The translations under genes and the position numbers were made by a program. The notes beneath the pieces were generated by a model. The model worked only from the letters and a program-made list of their open reading frames with translations. It made no database searches and was not told where the DNA came from. From contig CM059573.1 of assembly GCA_030386875.1 (NCBI GenBank), positions 26,391,891-26,455,890 on the forward strand: a stretch of DNA of 64,000 nt, written 5' to 3'. This stretch comes from Morinoia aosen (Eukaryota; Arthropoda; Malacostraca; Amphipoda; Talitridae). The stretch's first letter is position 1. Each line of letters begins with the position of its first letter. This document shows, one piece after another, positions 33,466 to 46,097 of this stretch.

Positions 33466-36160
33466 ATTCACAATTCCCCAGTTGATATTTCTAGCGAAAA
33501 CCCTGTTACCACAGGCAAGGTGCTGTACGTATTAGCAATGTAAGCTAAAGCTTAAAATTTAAACGCTTCCTCAATACTTGAGTTAGTTTTATCCAATCTC
33601 CGAGTTGATCTGAAGTTGAGTTGCTTCAAACTGCTGAAGCTGACATTAATGGCTGCAGGCAAGAAATGGAAAACAAATGTTAAGTAATTGCGTAGATTGG
33701 CAAGTGTTGAAGATATTCGTCATGATTGCGCAACAGCACTCTGAACATGATGAGCCGGTCACCTCCTTGCTCCTAACTCAACAAAATTGAGGCGTAAGTG
33801 AGACAAAGGATTGAGCCGTGGCAACTGTACATGCGCGTTTCAATTTGATCCGCCATCGAAAACAAGCGCGACAGATTCCGTGGAGGGTAGCAAGAAAAGA
33901 ATATCAAGTCTTGAAGATTCGATGACGAGAACACACGACAACATCACATTGTTCCCCAGGTGAAAGAGGTGGAAGACGATGAGCTTGAGCACATTCCATA
34001 AAAGACGTGTAGGTAATTTCAGAACATGCAAGATAACCACTGTACTTTTCGGCTTTGACCTTATAGTGCTCATCATAACTGTTTTGAATTTCACGTACGC
34101 TTCTACGAACGTAACTATCTCGCATGGAAATGTCTTATTACAAACCAAATGCGTTTATACTCACAGAAAGTGGAATTTATACATATACTTGCGAACAGAG
34201 CGAACATATTGCCCATACATAAGAACTTGCCCGGGCGCGTGCGACAAAAATCACCTGTCTCGTCTTTTTTGACACATCTATTCTTAGAATTGAGGCTTTC
34301 ACCGACCGCCAGTGATGCAGCTGGGCCGCTCACTTTGTCGCGTGTTTTTCATGCGTTGCACCATAACCAATTTTGCGATAAGATCTCAACATATCCTTGA
34401 AAGTGGCCTTGTCATTTATTTAAGGCAGCCTTATCTCTCTGCAGGCAATTCATAACACGAGATGAAACAAGGAAGATACGCCCCATAAACATTTATGCTA
34501 CCGTTGTTTGCCTTGGCCAAGGGTATTCACTCTGCAATCTTCGTATCCAAAAACAAAATGATGGTTTTACTGGAGCTTTCGCGTTTCACTTAAGCTATAT
34601 GATTCTCCGAAAAGCACTCCCTTTGCCTGCGCTGAAAATGCGCGAGAGGTAAATGGTGTATGATGGCAATACCGTCCTCCTTGAATGCCACTTAAGGCAT
34701 CTCAATGTTATGCCACTTTTGGTTCGTCTAGAAAGTTCACGTCAAAGGCTGAGTCACTGTACCCTAAACCTGTCCGTTGAACTAGAACGCCCTGTCCTCT
34801 GTTCTATGCTCGCCTACATAATGAGTTTCCTTTATTGTGTGATGGCTAATGTTGGAATAAAATTATTATGATTGTCACGAGATCCGTCATTATACGGCGA
34901 TGCTCAGAGGTTGGGAGCGACAATTAGGTTTGTGCACGAGGAGTGTTTTGCTCTACAAAACTTCGCTTATTCTGCAATGGAGTAAAATGTTACAGTGCTC
35001 ACCGAAACGCTTATTTGGGTAAAACGAACGAACAACGAAACTATTTATCTGCTTCACATACCTATACTCTGTATGGTTGCATCACTTCATACTCGCAAGA
35101 TTTGTAACTTGCATAAATGGAAAATTATTTTGGGTCACTGTGTATGGAAATTAGGGTTAATGTAGGAATCAAGTTTTTATGTAATTTGTTGCATAAATTA
35201 CGCCGAACAAGAAAAGAAGCATTGCACGTTACGCATAAATTGTATTTGAACTGCTAAAAAAAATTCCACTCGACTGTGTTGATTGTGAACACACAAGGAA
35301 AGATTCGGTAGAGCTGATAGAATTATTTGCTAATACTAAATAACTGAAAAATTAAATTCTTAATTTTTGGAATGTTACATAACGATTATATGTTGTATTT
35401 TCATAAAACCGTACAAAAATTTGATGTATCGATGTTCAAACTTTAATTTTAATCAAAATATCATTGCCAGCGTTATGAAACCATTGGCTCTGACCACGTC
35501 CTCTATTTATGATGAATAGCTAGTTGAGTTCAATACCAGCACACTGCTTCTGCAGTGATACGAGGTGGTTGTGGCAATGGAGAGACCACGCTTTGAGTCT
35601 CTGCTGCAGTAACTGCCCTCACATTCCATCCTGGATGTTTCAAACACACAGCGCTCCGTGTGCTTATCAGAGTCAGCCAAGGGGCAACTTTTACTGGCTA
35701 TGGACTCTCAACATCAGATGCAGAAGCCTTGGATAAATGAGCATGCCACATCCACTGCATTAATCCAGTTAGAGAAGAGAGAGCTGACACTTAATGGCGG
35801 GGAAATTTCAACATTATTTCTGCAGAGAAAAATGGCTTGAAAGGAATAATAAATGGGACAAGGATAGCGAGCGGCGAGGTTTGATGACCTCTCACTGCTT
35901 GCATAAGAGTCTGTGGCCTGGCTGACGGCAGGGCGACGGAACTCAAAGATGATGAGCAACATGAAATAATTTAGAGGTAAATGAGATGGTAGAACAGTCA
36001 GCAGAGTAGGATAAAGAACGTGCGACACTCGTCATTTTCTGCAGAACTTAGTGAAAACTGAAATATTGTCCGCGAGCGTAGAAGACAACGCTCGGCTTAG
36101 AGAGAATCAAAACGACACGCAATTTATGCAGAGGGTGGCATAGAAGGCCTCACAGATCTA
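33466..36160. other. Intronic sequence; no supported gene
   Basis: A minus-strand frame at about 33904-34125 has protein-like composition (for example YLACSEITYTSFMECAQAH) but overlaps another open frame and lacks convincing splice sites. Other open frames near 35524-36028 overlap on both strands. Confidence 0.4.
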
Positions 36161-36335
36161 GGACAAGCGCAAGATGAGACCTCGAGCGCGGCAGACCTCA
36201 AGGAAGGCGCAGAGGAGGGTGGCCGCGGCGGTGGCGCGACGCGAGATGTGGAGCACTTGACACCCTCTCGCCGTGACCTGCGCGGCCATGCGGGTGTGCG
36301 CGGCCAACAGCTCCATGCTTTCCACCAAAATATAC
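36161..36335. other. GC- and CpG-rich island
   Basis: Sharp GC rise against AT-rich flanks. A minus frame (36158-36364) and a + frame entered after CCTCACAG in phase 1 are both open. The + reading would be phase-compatible with the host gene but lacks a strong donor, so I leave it unassigned. Confidence 0.4.
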
Positions 36336-36650
36336 ATGTGAGAAGTTGTTGACGACTGATTCATAAAATGGTGAATTTATAGAGATTTTACTCGTGAAGA
36401 AATGCCGTCGATTCAGTGCTTTGTAAATGCCGTCCTCAAATTTTCCCGGCTAAAGACCAGTTATTTTTTCTTCAATGGAATGTGCATCAACAATTTAGAA
36501 GAAGTACGAATGAAATAGCTACATAAATGGATAAGCATGAATACAAATAAATAACTCGCTTTTAACATATCTTTGTGCCCATCAGTTCTTGAACCTGAAT
36601 CATTCGCTTGCTATAACTTCAACTATAAATTAGAAAAATTTACAAGCAAT

Positions 36651-37046
36651 TCATTTCGCAGGGTTGCAGAGTGAGCGAAGAGAAATTTTGTCCATTATAC
36701 CAAAGTTAAGCAGATACACGTTGACTAATTTGAAGTTCTTACATGATGTTATGAGTTCATATTTGACATAGTTGTTCCGGCGGAAATGAGACGACAAAGC
36801 CTTGAGTTGATTAGGTGCATCCCACACAGTTCGTAGCGTTTCATCGAGGAGCGATTCAATGAAGTCATGCCCCTTTAGAGCAAGAATATGACTCTGGAAT
36901 AAATGAAGCTCCAAAGTTGACCTGATTGACAACGAGGATCTGGATGCCGCACGTGCTTGGCCAGGACACGTCCTGTGAAGCCTTTCCTGAAGATGTCGCG
37001 CGGTGTGGTAGGCAGCTCCGTCATGCTGAAACGTAAAACCTGAGCT
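36651..37046 (-). pseudogene. Decayed Tc1/mariner-type transposase fragment
   Basis: A minus-strand frame of 131 sense codons opens after a stop and contains FQHDGAAYHTARHLQERL near its start. This matches the W/F-x-Q-D-G/N-A-x-x-H block around the second catalytic aspartate of Tc1/mariner-related transposases. The third acidic residue, expected about 34-35 residues on, is not recognisable (the region reads STLELHLFQSH). A tail with VWDAPNQLKAL resembles the post-catalytic part of such proteins. N-terminal half absent. Non-functional relic, inferred from one motif. Confidence 0.55.
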
Positions 37047-39831
37047 TTATGCTCAAAATTAACTCAATACCAGTACTAAGGCGTACTATTCATAGTAATA
37101 GCTGGTTTTGAGTCAATATGGTTAATCATGACTCCTTCACTTGCCATCTGAATAGTTGTCCATTCACCAGAGTTGGATTTTTGGTTCTCAAAGAGCTGTG
37201 TGCCGATTCATAGGCTCTTTGCTATCATCTCGACTTCTAAGCTTTTTATTTACAACATTATGAATCGCCTTCATTACTTGCACGCCTGCAATACATATAG
37301 TTGTGTGCCTCCACAGAAAAGATTCGGTAATGTGTTTGCTCTTCCCAGTGTTTTCACTAGCGTGAACTCAGAAGTTTTCCATCAGACTTGTAAAATGTCA
37401 ATGTATTCAAATCTTCTTCGAACGCTTTCCCTTTCGTTCACCAGTTAACATTTGAGTTGAATCCTTTGCACTTTTGTAGAATATTCTTTGTTAACGTGCG
37501 AGCTTCATTGAGACATTTGTCCCTAGTTTTAAAGAATCCGCCTCGTCTAATGAGGTGAGGTGGGTGCTAATTACGAGGACGGATACTCATTAAAGGTTTC
37601 CTCAGACTGACCCCCTTGATGGTGAAAGTAGCTTCATGAAATATTCATATTCTTGAAACTGGCAAACTATCATATGTAAAAGAGCATTGATAGCGGAGCT
37701 TCCTTTGATCTGAAAATTTAATTCTAGCGCAAAAATTTTACATTGACCCTTTTTTACAAATGAAAGTGCATAGAGGAAATTGACGGTGTTGTGAAAGGGA
37801 AACGGGAAGACTTTAGAATTAAAGAATGTTCAGATATTCATCATTTCCTACAAAAATAAATGAAACCATGAAGTCGTGAGACTATGATGCATTTCTTCAT
37901 TTCGTATAACAAAAAAGCTCTGAGCTTGACTGGTTGCGTGAATCCACCCACTGCCTCCAGTGCCGTATAACGCATTGCGGCTGCCTACACTTTCTGTTCA
38001 ATGCATCAAAATCGCGTTTTTTTATTTGGCCGCATATTGTAGTAGGTAAATAGGTCTAGGTTCAAATGAAACATGTTCTCATAAAAAAGGAGGGTTTTGG
38101 CAAGAAGACGGATGGGGGCGTAGTTATGCGCAAATTCTGTATTGGGAAAAGTGTATTACACTTTACACTGTATTTACATTTATTACATTTACATTTCTGT
38201 ATTATTTACATTTCTTTACAGCGCGCATTACGAAACATTTTATATAAGAAACACAGAATTTCACTACAACGGCTGAATGGTATATTGGTGACATGTGAGT
38301 TGTCCTACATGCGGAGTATAATTTCCTCATTTACATCTAAAATTAGCAGTTTTTTGCTAAATGTTGCCTGGGATTTTAGTTCAAAGTTCACCATAGAACA
38401 GAAAATGAGGAACAATTTACATGTACACGGAACTCTAAGCTAAAGGTAAATTTTATTGATACTCTGCAGTAGAAGATTTACGAAGGTTCATTATGAAGAT
38501 TAGTCGACCCTTTTACGGTGGACACACTCCACAGTCAGGCGTGTGCGCAAGAGTCGTCTGGTCATAACTTTTTGCGTAAAAATCTAGAAAATCCGACCTA
38601 GTTCTGAAAGCAGGGTCCATACATGCATAAGCTCCTTATTTATTGAGAGGCCGTGAAGGTTAGACAATTTTTGAGCCTTTGAAATCGTAGTTGACTCCAA
38701 AAATGTGTGAAGTAAGCAATGTTAAGTTTGAAGCTTCAAGGTGTGTTCATGTTAATTATTTTTGATGGGCATCGATGAAACAGTAAATTGGGTATAGTGC
38801 CTGGACTCAGTTAACCTAATCGCCGGAGAAACTGATTGTACCACTGGCTAACAATAGATTTTGCAACCGAAAAATGTTGCTAAATTCCATTCTACCTCCA
38901 ATACCTGTTAACGGTGAAACATTTGAATTTGTAGACTTGTCGGAAATCATCCTCGAGTTTTAGCAGCCTGATAACTGCAAAAATTCTCATCAGTTCAGAT
39001 TCTATTCGAAATTTGTGAGCTTTTCTTCGTTTTTATAGTCGACCTCGGTCTCAAAAAGTTATGTTATTGGCCTCAGAAGAGACAGAGACTCAAAGAAGTT
39101 CTTTTTTGCTTGCTTGGAACAGAGCTTATTGGCTAAAAGTGTTTGAGGAATGCAGACGTCTATAAAAATGCAAAACTTCATCATAAATGATTTAGGATAA
39201 AACTGCTGCATGTGTTATAAAATATTTTTTTGGAGTTTTAAGTTTTTCAAGTAAGTCTTTTGAATGTTTGACAAACTTAAAATACCAACTAAATACGACG
39301 GTTATATGAATTGCGCTGCACGACAGTTAAAATAAACACTGCAGTTAACAAGAAGGGTATGAGGATGGATGAGGATGATTTTACTCTAAACTTGTAAAAT
39401 TTCTTCTTTGTCGCACATTCTCTTTAGGGGAAAAAGGAGTGCTGAAATATATATCTCTGTGCTACGGAAAACTGTACAGTACAAAACAAAATTTCATGTG
39501 TTTCACCTGTGCATAAAGTAAGTTCACTTGGCTGAACTGATATATTTTCTACAACTCAGAATTTTCCTGATAAAAACATGACTATATTTTTCCCTTGAAG
39601 CGCGTTCTATTGGCGACATATGATAAGCTATCGCACCGTTTTCATAACAAAAGAAGTGTTTAGCATTTCTATGATGTAAATAACATTTCATAACAAGAAA
39701 TTATCGCATTCCTCGGAGTACGACTTGTGAATGTTAAGAATTTTAAAACAAACTAAATATTTTAACACAGCGTAAATTTATGGAGAAAGAACACATTAAA
39801 ATGACTGTACACGTTAATTAACGAAGTAGAA
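37047..39831. other. Intronic sequence; nothing recognised
   Basis: AT-rich. A 125-codon + frame at 38066-38443 is low-complexity-like and unsupported. Confidence 0.5.
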
Positions 39832-39905
39832 TTTTTATTGAATAAATTCCTGAGCCGGAAATGGGGCGTCGCCGTGGTGGTGGTGTTGTAGGGCTCAATA
39901 CCAAG
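39832..39905 (+). repeat. Left flank of minisatellite 2, duplicated at 41851
   Basis: AATTTTTATTGAATAAATTC, CTGAGCCGGAAATGGGGCGT, CGCCGTGG and GTGTTGTAG-GCTCAATACCA are shared with 41851-41919 at very high identity. The minisatellite therefore lies inside a larger duplicated segment. Confidence 0.9.
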
Positions 39906-41064
39906 CCGTGGTCACGTGTTCAATACCAGGCCGTGGTCTCGTGTTCAATACCAGGCCGTGGTCTCGTGTTCAATACCAGGCCGTGGTCACGTGTTCAATA
40001 CCAGGCCGTGGTCTCGTGTTCAATACCAGGCCGTGGTCTCGTGTTCAATACCAGGCCGTGGTCTCGTGTTCAATACCAGGCCGTGGTCTCGTGTTCAATA
40101 CCAGGCCGTGGTCTCGTGTTCAATACCAGGCCGTGGTCTCGTGTTCAATACCAGGCCGTGGTCTCGTGTTCAATAGCAGGCCGTGGTCTCGTGTTCAATA
40201 CCAGGCCGTGGTCTCGTGTTCAATAGCAGGCCGTGGTCGCGTGTTCAATACCAGGCCGTGGTCTCGTGTTCAATACCAGGCCGTGGTCACGTGTTCAATA
40301 CCAGGCCGTGGTCTCGTGTTCAATACCAGGCCGTGGTCTCGTGTTCAATACCAGGCCGTGGTCTCGTGTTCAATACCAGGCCGTGGTCTCGTGTTCAATA
40401 GCAGGCCGTGGTCTCGTGTTCAATACCAGGCCGTGGTCGCGTGTTCAATACCAGGCCGTGGTCTCGTGTTCAATACCAGGCCGTGGTCACGTGTTCAATA
40501 CCAGGCCGTGGTCACGTGTTCAATACCAGGCCGTGGTCTCGTGTTCAATACCAGGCCGTGGTCTCGTGTTCAATACCAGGCCGTGGTCTCGTGTTCAATA
40601 GCAGGCCGTGGTCTCGTGTTCAATACCAGGCCGTGGTCTCGTGTTCAATACCAGGCCGTGGTCTCGTGTTCAATAGCAGGCCGTGGTCTCGTGTTCAATA
40701 CCAGGCCGTGGTCGCGTGTTCAATACCAGGCCGTGGTCTCGTGTTCAATACCAGGCCGTGGTCTCGTGTTCAATAGCAGGCCGTGGTCTCGTGTTCAATA
40801 CCAGGCCGTGGTCTCGTGTTCAATACCAGGCCGTGGTCGCGTGTTCAATACCAGGCCGTGGTCGCGTGTTCAATACCAGGCCGTGGTCTCGTGTTCAATA
40901 GCAGGCCGTGGTCTCGTGTTCAATACCAGGCCGTGGTCGCGTGTTCAATACCAGGCTGTGGTCTCGTGTTCAATAGCAGGCCGTGGTCTCGTGTTCAATA
41001 CCAGGCCGTGGTCGCGTGTTCAATACCAGGCTGTGGTCTCGTGTTCAATACCAGGCCGTGGTCG
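39906..41064. repeat. Minisatellite 2: 25-base unit, 46 copies
   Basis: Unit CCGTGGTCTCGTGTTCAATA plus CCAGG. Units run in exact 25-base register from 39906 to 41055 (46 units, no indel), followed by a partial unit. Variation is confined almost entirely to three positions: GTC(T/A/G)CGTG, CAATA(C/G)CAGG and C(C/T)GTGG. Five units carry CACGTG. Every unit has at least two CpG sites. All three + frames stay open because no stop occurs in any phase of the unit, so the apparent 430-codon frame is an artefact. Confidence 0.98.
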
Positions 41065-41850
41065 TTCCTCAGTTAACTTAACTAAGCTGTGTGTTTTTTT
41101 AGTCAAAATTTCACAATTTAATCGAAAAATGTATAAACTTGGGAGTTTTACAACAAAAACAGTGCTTAGCAAAGACAAATCGACTAAAATTTTTTTATAG
41201 CTCACTGCATCCCTGAAACAACATAAATATTTTGAAAACCTAACTTCTGAGAGCAAATCAACTACAATCGTTGATTGTTGTGCGAGGACTAGCCTGCCTC
41301 CTGAGGTTTGGTAGGATTTGCAGGAGCATTTCAATTTTAATTTTTGTTAGCTATACTTCAGATGAACTTTTTATTAAACTAACGGATGTGTTCTCCTAAC
41401 AATATTTTTGCAGTGTAAGACATCTGGGAATTGTAAATAAGGCTGTCAAATGACGACAAAAATCCTAAGCCATTCGGTGGCAACTGGATCGTGAAACATC
41501 AAGAAAAAAAATCAACGGATCCGTGCAAGGCGGATGCGGATGCAGCAAAGATCCACTCGAGCGTTTTAAAGTTCAATTGACTCTTGTCAGGGCGTTCCTC
41601 AACGGCCCGCAATGCAGCAGTGTTTTGTAGCAAAAACTGCTTCCAAAATATCGTGAAAACTTGCTCTAGCGCTCCAGCGTGCATAGACCTGACCAGACAA
41701 TACATTTACAGTAGCTGCTTGTACTTTTCTGCGGTTGACTCATATAATCACGAGTTTAAATTGTAGACAAAAGCGTGGCTTGGTTCGCTTTACTACACCG
41801 CACGGATCAAATGTGGGGTTGTAAGACTGTGTTAGTGTTCTCATACAGTA
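41065..41850. other. Sequence between the two minisatellite 2 loci
   Basis: AT-rich, no supported gene. Possibly part of the unit that was duplicated together with the minisatellite flank. Confidence 0.45.
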
Positions 41851-41966
41851 GAATTTTGATTGAATAAATTCCTTAGCCGGAAATGGGGCGTCGCCGTAGT
41901 GGTGTTGTAGTGCTCAATACCAGGCCGTGGTCACGTGTTCAATACCAGGCCGTGGTCTCGTGTTCA
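41851..41966 (+). repeat. Short sibling of minisatellite 2 with about two units
   Basis: It carries the same left flank (ATTGAATAAATTCCT-AGCCGGAAATGGGGCGTCGCCGT split by one small deletion), then GCTCAATACCAGG, one CACGTG unit, one CTCGTG unit, and exit into unrelated sequence at GTTCAGTTTTCTC. Unit order at the start (CACGTG first, CTCGTG second) is the same as in the large array. Confidence 0.92.
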
Positions 41967-42773
41967 GTTTTCTCAACATAAATTAGTCTAGCCTCGTTCT
42001 TCTCGGTCGACAGCGAAATGCCGCGTTCCGGACAGCGGAAATAGTGGTACACAATCTGACCAGTTCGTATGCTGGTAAGTTGGCTCTCTTGTTGGACTTG
42101 TTCAAAAAAACTTAGCAAAATTCCGCACTGGAAAACTGTGGACTCACCTTCACGTCCAGTTTTTGCTGGTCACGTTTAGAAGTATGCTTTAGAATCTTGA
42201 CATTGAATTGAATTAGTCGACACGGGCAATTGATAATTTGAATAATTAATGTACTACAAGCGACGCCTCATTAGAATCCTCACATACTGTAGATGTACTT
42301 ACTCGTATGTTAGACGCTCTGAAATCTGCAACAGAAAATATTATCGTTAAAATGTAGTCGTTAAAACCATTTGAAAGTTGTAATGTTTAGAAAATATTTT
42401 TCAGTCTCTGTGCTATCATTTTCTATTATGCAACTAAAAGAAATTTGACGCCAATCAATCTTCCTTCTAAGCTTCTTGCAGAGCACCATTCTTCTCCGAG
42501 ATGGTCATAGATGAGCTTTTCTACCTCTACCAGTTTGGTATATTATAACCAATTTGCCATTGTTGTGAACGAGCAGTCCATGCCAAGTACTCAACACTTG
42601 CTTTTAAAACTAAAAATTCACTCGCGTACGCAATTCTGGTTACATGACTTGAATCTTGGGTTAAAATTGACATTACGGTAATCGAGAAGCTTAAAAAATG
42701 AAGCTTTAATTCTGCTGGTTGATAAAGAACAGCATTCGAATTTTATTTGAAAGAAGCACCTGTTTTAAGTTGT
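41967..42773. other. Intronic sequence; nothing recognised
   Basis: No gene or repeat supported. Confidence 0.5.
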
Positions 42774-42955
42774 TTAGTGCACTATCTAAGCAATGAACAT
42801 GTCATTGTCATGTTCATTGTCATTATGTCATTAAGTCATTAAGTTGCATGTCATTAAGTTGCATGTCATTAAGTTGCATGTTTTGCATGTTGCATTAATG
42901 AACAACATGTCATTAAGTTGCTTAGTGCACTATCAAAGCAATGAACATGTCATTG
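42774..42955. repeat. Local duplication with GTCATTAAGTTGCAT units
   Basis: A block around TTAGTGCACTATC-AAGCAATGAACATGTCATTG occurs at about 42775 and 42914. Between them GTCATTAAGTTGCAT and shorter CATGTCATT words repeat several times. Confidence 0.85.
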
Positions 42956-45335
42956 CTGTCAGCTTTATTCCTAGTTTCAGCGAGTTAAAACAGTTTTAGT
43001 GCTCAACTTTTTGCGCCCCATGTTGCTTTCTCTTTCACTCTCATAACCGAATAAGATGTATCCATTCTCATTTGTGTCATCAAAAGCAGCACTAGAAAAA
43101 GGCAATTCTCGAAGTAAAAGGTAAACAATAAATCATTTTGAGCTTTGCATGAGGCCATTTGACGGATATTCTTTTGGTATTCAGTATTGTTTTAGTTGAA
43201 ATTACATCTCCTGCTAAATATATTTACTCGATAATTGCAAATAAAAACTGCATTCCTGCTATAGGAATAACTCAACTTTCACCTTACGCAGAGATAACCA
43301 GTAAGTTTGTAAATAGCGATGAAAGAATACCAATAGGGTTGAATACCATGGTCTTATTTCTAACTTCCTAAACAAGATTCAAACTTACCTGTTAGTAGAA
43401 TTTGTCAGCGGTGAACTAACGTGGCGCGCTACAAGTGAGTTGGCAAGAAATAACAATCTACTCGGAGAGGCTGTTCTTATGCCAGATTACTAGTCGAAAA
43501 CCGAGTTATTATTGAATTCCATTCAACCCAGAGCTTTTAATACATAAAATCAGGACTGAGTCGTCTGGCCAAATGGTTTGGCGAGGATTTTGGGCCAGTC
43601 TTCATAGGTTCGCCAAAAATTAGCTATCGAAATGTTGAACAGCCTGAATATCAGTCTGAATTTGAAGCTCTGGCATTCGCTTCTAATGATTTGATTCTGA
43701 CTGGTGCAAACGCTTCCGACTTGTGAATGACCTTGCAGTGCAGTGGGACCTTAAAGATAGTTGCATGGGTGCCGTCAACGGTCGCAAAAACTTCTGGGTC
43801 ACATTCTATGTGCAACTAAGTGCATTGTTGTGGTGATAATTTTCCTCTCCAAAACGCACAATCTTTCCAGAGCTGGTCCCGGAACTCTATTGTCAGAAAA
43901 CTGAAGTAGAATAGCTTTTTCTAGAAAGCTAACATTTCTCTTGGTACATTTTCTTTTCAAAATTTAATATTTTCTGTCTATTTCGATGTAGTGTAGCAGG
44001 ATTTATTTAATTATTTCAAGTGTTAACTATAACCTATTAAACTGAGCTTTCAGCAAAATATAGGTCATTTTCGAACGCCACGGCTCCTGAACAGCCTCAC
44101 CTCCAGTCAGGTGCTCTGGTTGAAACGCTCGCTTAGAGAAACGTTTTGCGCTCACGGAATAATTATTCATGTTTCATTTTTTCTTTTGCCATCGTCTACT
44201 CACCAACGCTTCGAACTAAATTCTGGAGTTTATGCTCAATATTTTTTAGCATAGAATATTTATATGAGGTGAGTGAGACCACTCCTTAAAGTGCCTCAAC
44301 AGGGTTAAGGCTCAAATTCAATAGCCTCTCGATCGCTGAATTTGTCGTTGACTACGGCCTCGGTCGTGAATACATTTACTAGCTAGCCTTTCTCTTTTTG
44401 TCGGAGAATCTCATGTAGACTTGCGAGCACTTTCCCTTAAAGTCAACAGTTTCACTAATTGAGAGCAAATGAGAAGTTGGCGGAAGTAACAAAATACTTA
44501 AGAAAAATGCTAAAATTCTGGTCACGTATGAAGACGAGAATGTCAAAGTGCGTTGGGCACCAGTCGACCCTAGAGTCGCAGAAGTGCTGCTGCACACACC
44601 TGCAGCTACTGTCGCTCTCGTAACCTTTGCTAAAGAGGACACCCGTCTGTCTCTTCGCTTGCGTAGCGGATGCAGAAGTTTTTGTGGATAGTCGAATAAG
44701 GTGAAAAGCATCCGAATATTTTTTGGGAGAATCAAATTCTCTTTGATGATGCCTACTTGATTCAAGTTTCTAAATTTTTCAGGCTAAGTCTTCAAGTTGA
44801 AATAAACTTCTTTTTTATATTAATATTGTGTATCTTGTGCTTTTTGTAAGTCCCTGTTTTTACGACACCGCTTAAAAACTTAAAGTTCGATAAGCGTTTG
44901 AAAAAATCGAACTCCGCATCGCGACTCCCCAAATTTCACTGGGCTGACGAGTACTGGTTTCCCTCAATTAGTGAACGTTTAGAGCGGTTTGGAGGTAAGT
45001 ATAGCGTGTTGAGTTAAGGTGTCTGAGTTAATTGACGATCTTCTAGTTCTCGTATGACACTATTCCCTCTATTATAATTTAATTAATTTATACAAGTATG
45101 TTTTTATGCCTCCTGTCTGTAACATTACCAATAATTCAAAATAATTTGAATGAAATCATAGGTATCATTCGAATGACATTAAAACCTGGTATCCACTCAT
45201 TTTTGTTTGCAAACAAAAGATTATTGCGGTAATGAAAATGAAATCTACTGTACAACAAAAGGTAACGTGTCGCGATGAAAAACTATGGCAATCTGTTTCA
45301 AAAACTTCTTGATCAAAAACAAATAATAATACACA
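42956..45335. other. Intronic sequence; no supported gene
   Basis: The minus frame at 44379-44765 (128 codons) and the + frame at 43159-43371 have no motif or splice support. Confidence 0.45.
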
Positions 45336-45553
45336 GTTGCTACTTGCTTGGCTGGTCGGTGTGGCTGTGACGCTCTTAAGGATGCTTAATGACCATATCT
45401 GTGATACGATTTTCCCCAGTTCACGAGTACAAGAATATTGTAATCGTGGGTATTATTAGGATTGATATATTTGTTTGTCATCCACAAATGTAAATTTATT
45501 CAAGGAAAATATCAAATCTCGTCATTTTTTAGGGGCCGAGTACACTAGTTAGT
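45336..45553 (+). repeat. Dispersed repeat family R1, copy 2
   Basis: Same-orientation partner of 1739-2050, lacking the palindrome-bearing insertion of copy 1. Confidence 0.75.
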
Positions 45554-45785
45554 TAATATTTTCTATGTTGTGACCAAAGTAATAGTATAACAGCGCCTCC
45601 TGATCACGTTCGGGCAAAGTCATCAGTTGCGAATTAAGTTGACTGAAACTTGTTTCATTAAAATTACGTTAACTGTTCATAGAAGTTAAGAACAGAAATT
45701 TTTCTGTTTTAATGAATTCCACCACACAACATTTGGGAAGCATATCATGCATGGCTGGAGACGTGTCAAATTTGAAGGTTTGTTT

Positions 45786-46097
45786 GGACTAACTGCTCTC
45801 ACCCTCAAAGGGCTACAACAATTGTGTCTATGGGAATTAGCGCTCCCAGGGAGAAAATGTGTGAGGGCTCGAAAATGTGTGAGAATTAGGAAAGCCTTCT
45901 CTTTGTTGAAATAAAATATTTTTTGTTTTGTTAATTAAGGACCACCTTTTTTCGGTTCACTACTGTCCTGTTTTTCAGCACCTCTGACTTTCAGCACCTC
46001 TTCCCTTAACACCATACTAAATGGTGCCTTCATCCTTCCTCTCTTTCAACATCTTTGTTGTGGTAAAGGGAGGCTAAACCAAATTTATAATCAATCA
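45786..46097 (-). repeat. Dispersed repeat family R2, copy 2 (inverted)
   Basis: Reverse-orientation partner of 13824-14183, ending in AATCAATCAATC on the + strand. It lies only about 230 bases from R1 copy 2. Confidence 0.8.

Noticed and set aside
39906..41064. CRISPR array resemblance
   Set aside because: Units are directly adjacent with no unique spacers, no cas genes are present and the window is eukaryotic.
39861..41200. Open frames of up to 430 codons in all three + frames
   Set aside because: They come from a stop-free 25-base unit (25 leaves remainder 1 on division by 3, so every frame cycles through the same codons). The repeated peptide is a consequence of the DNA repeat.
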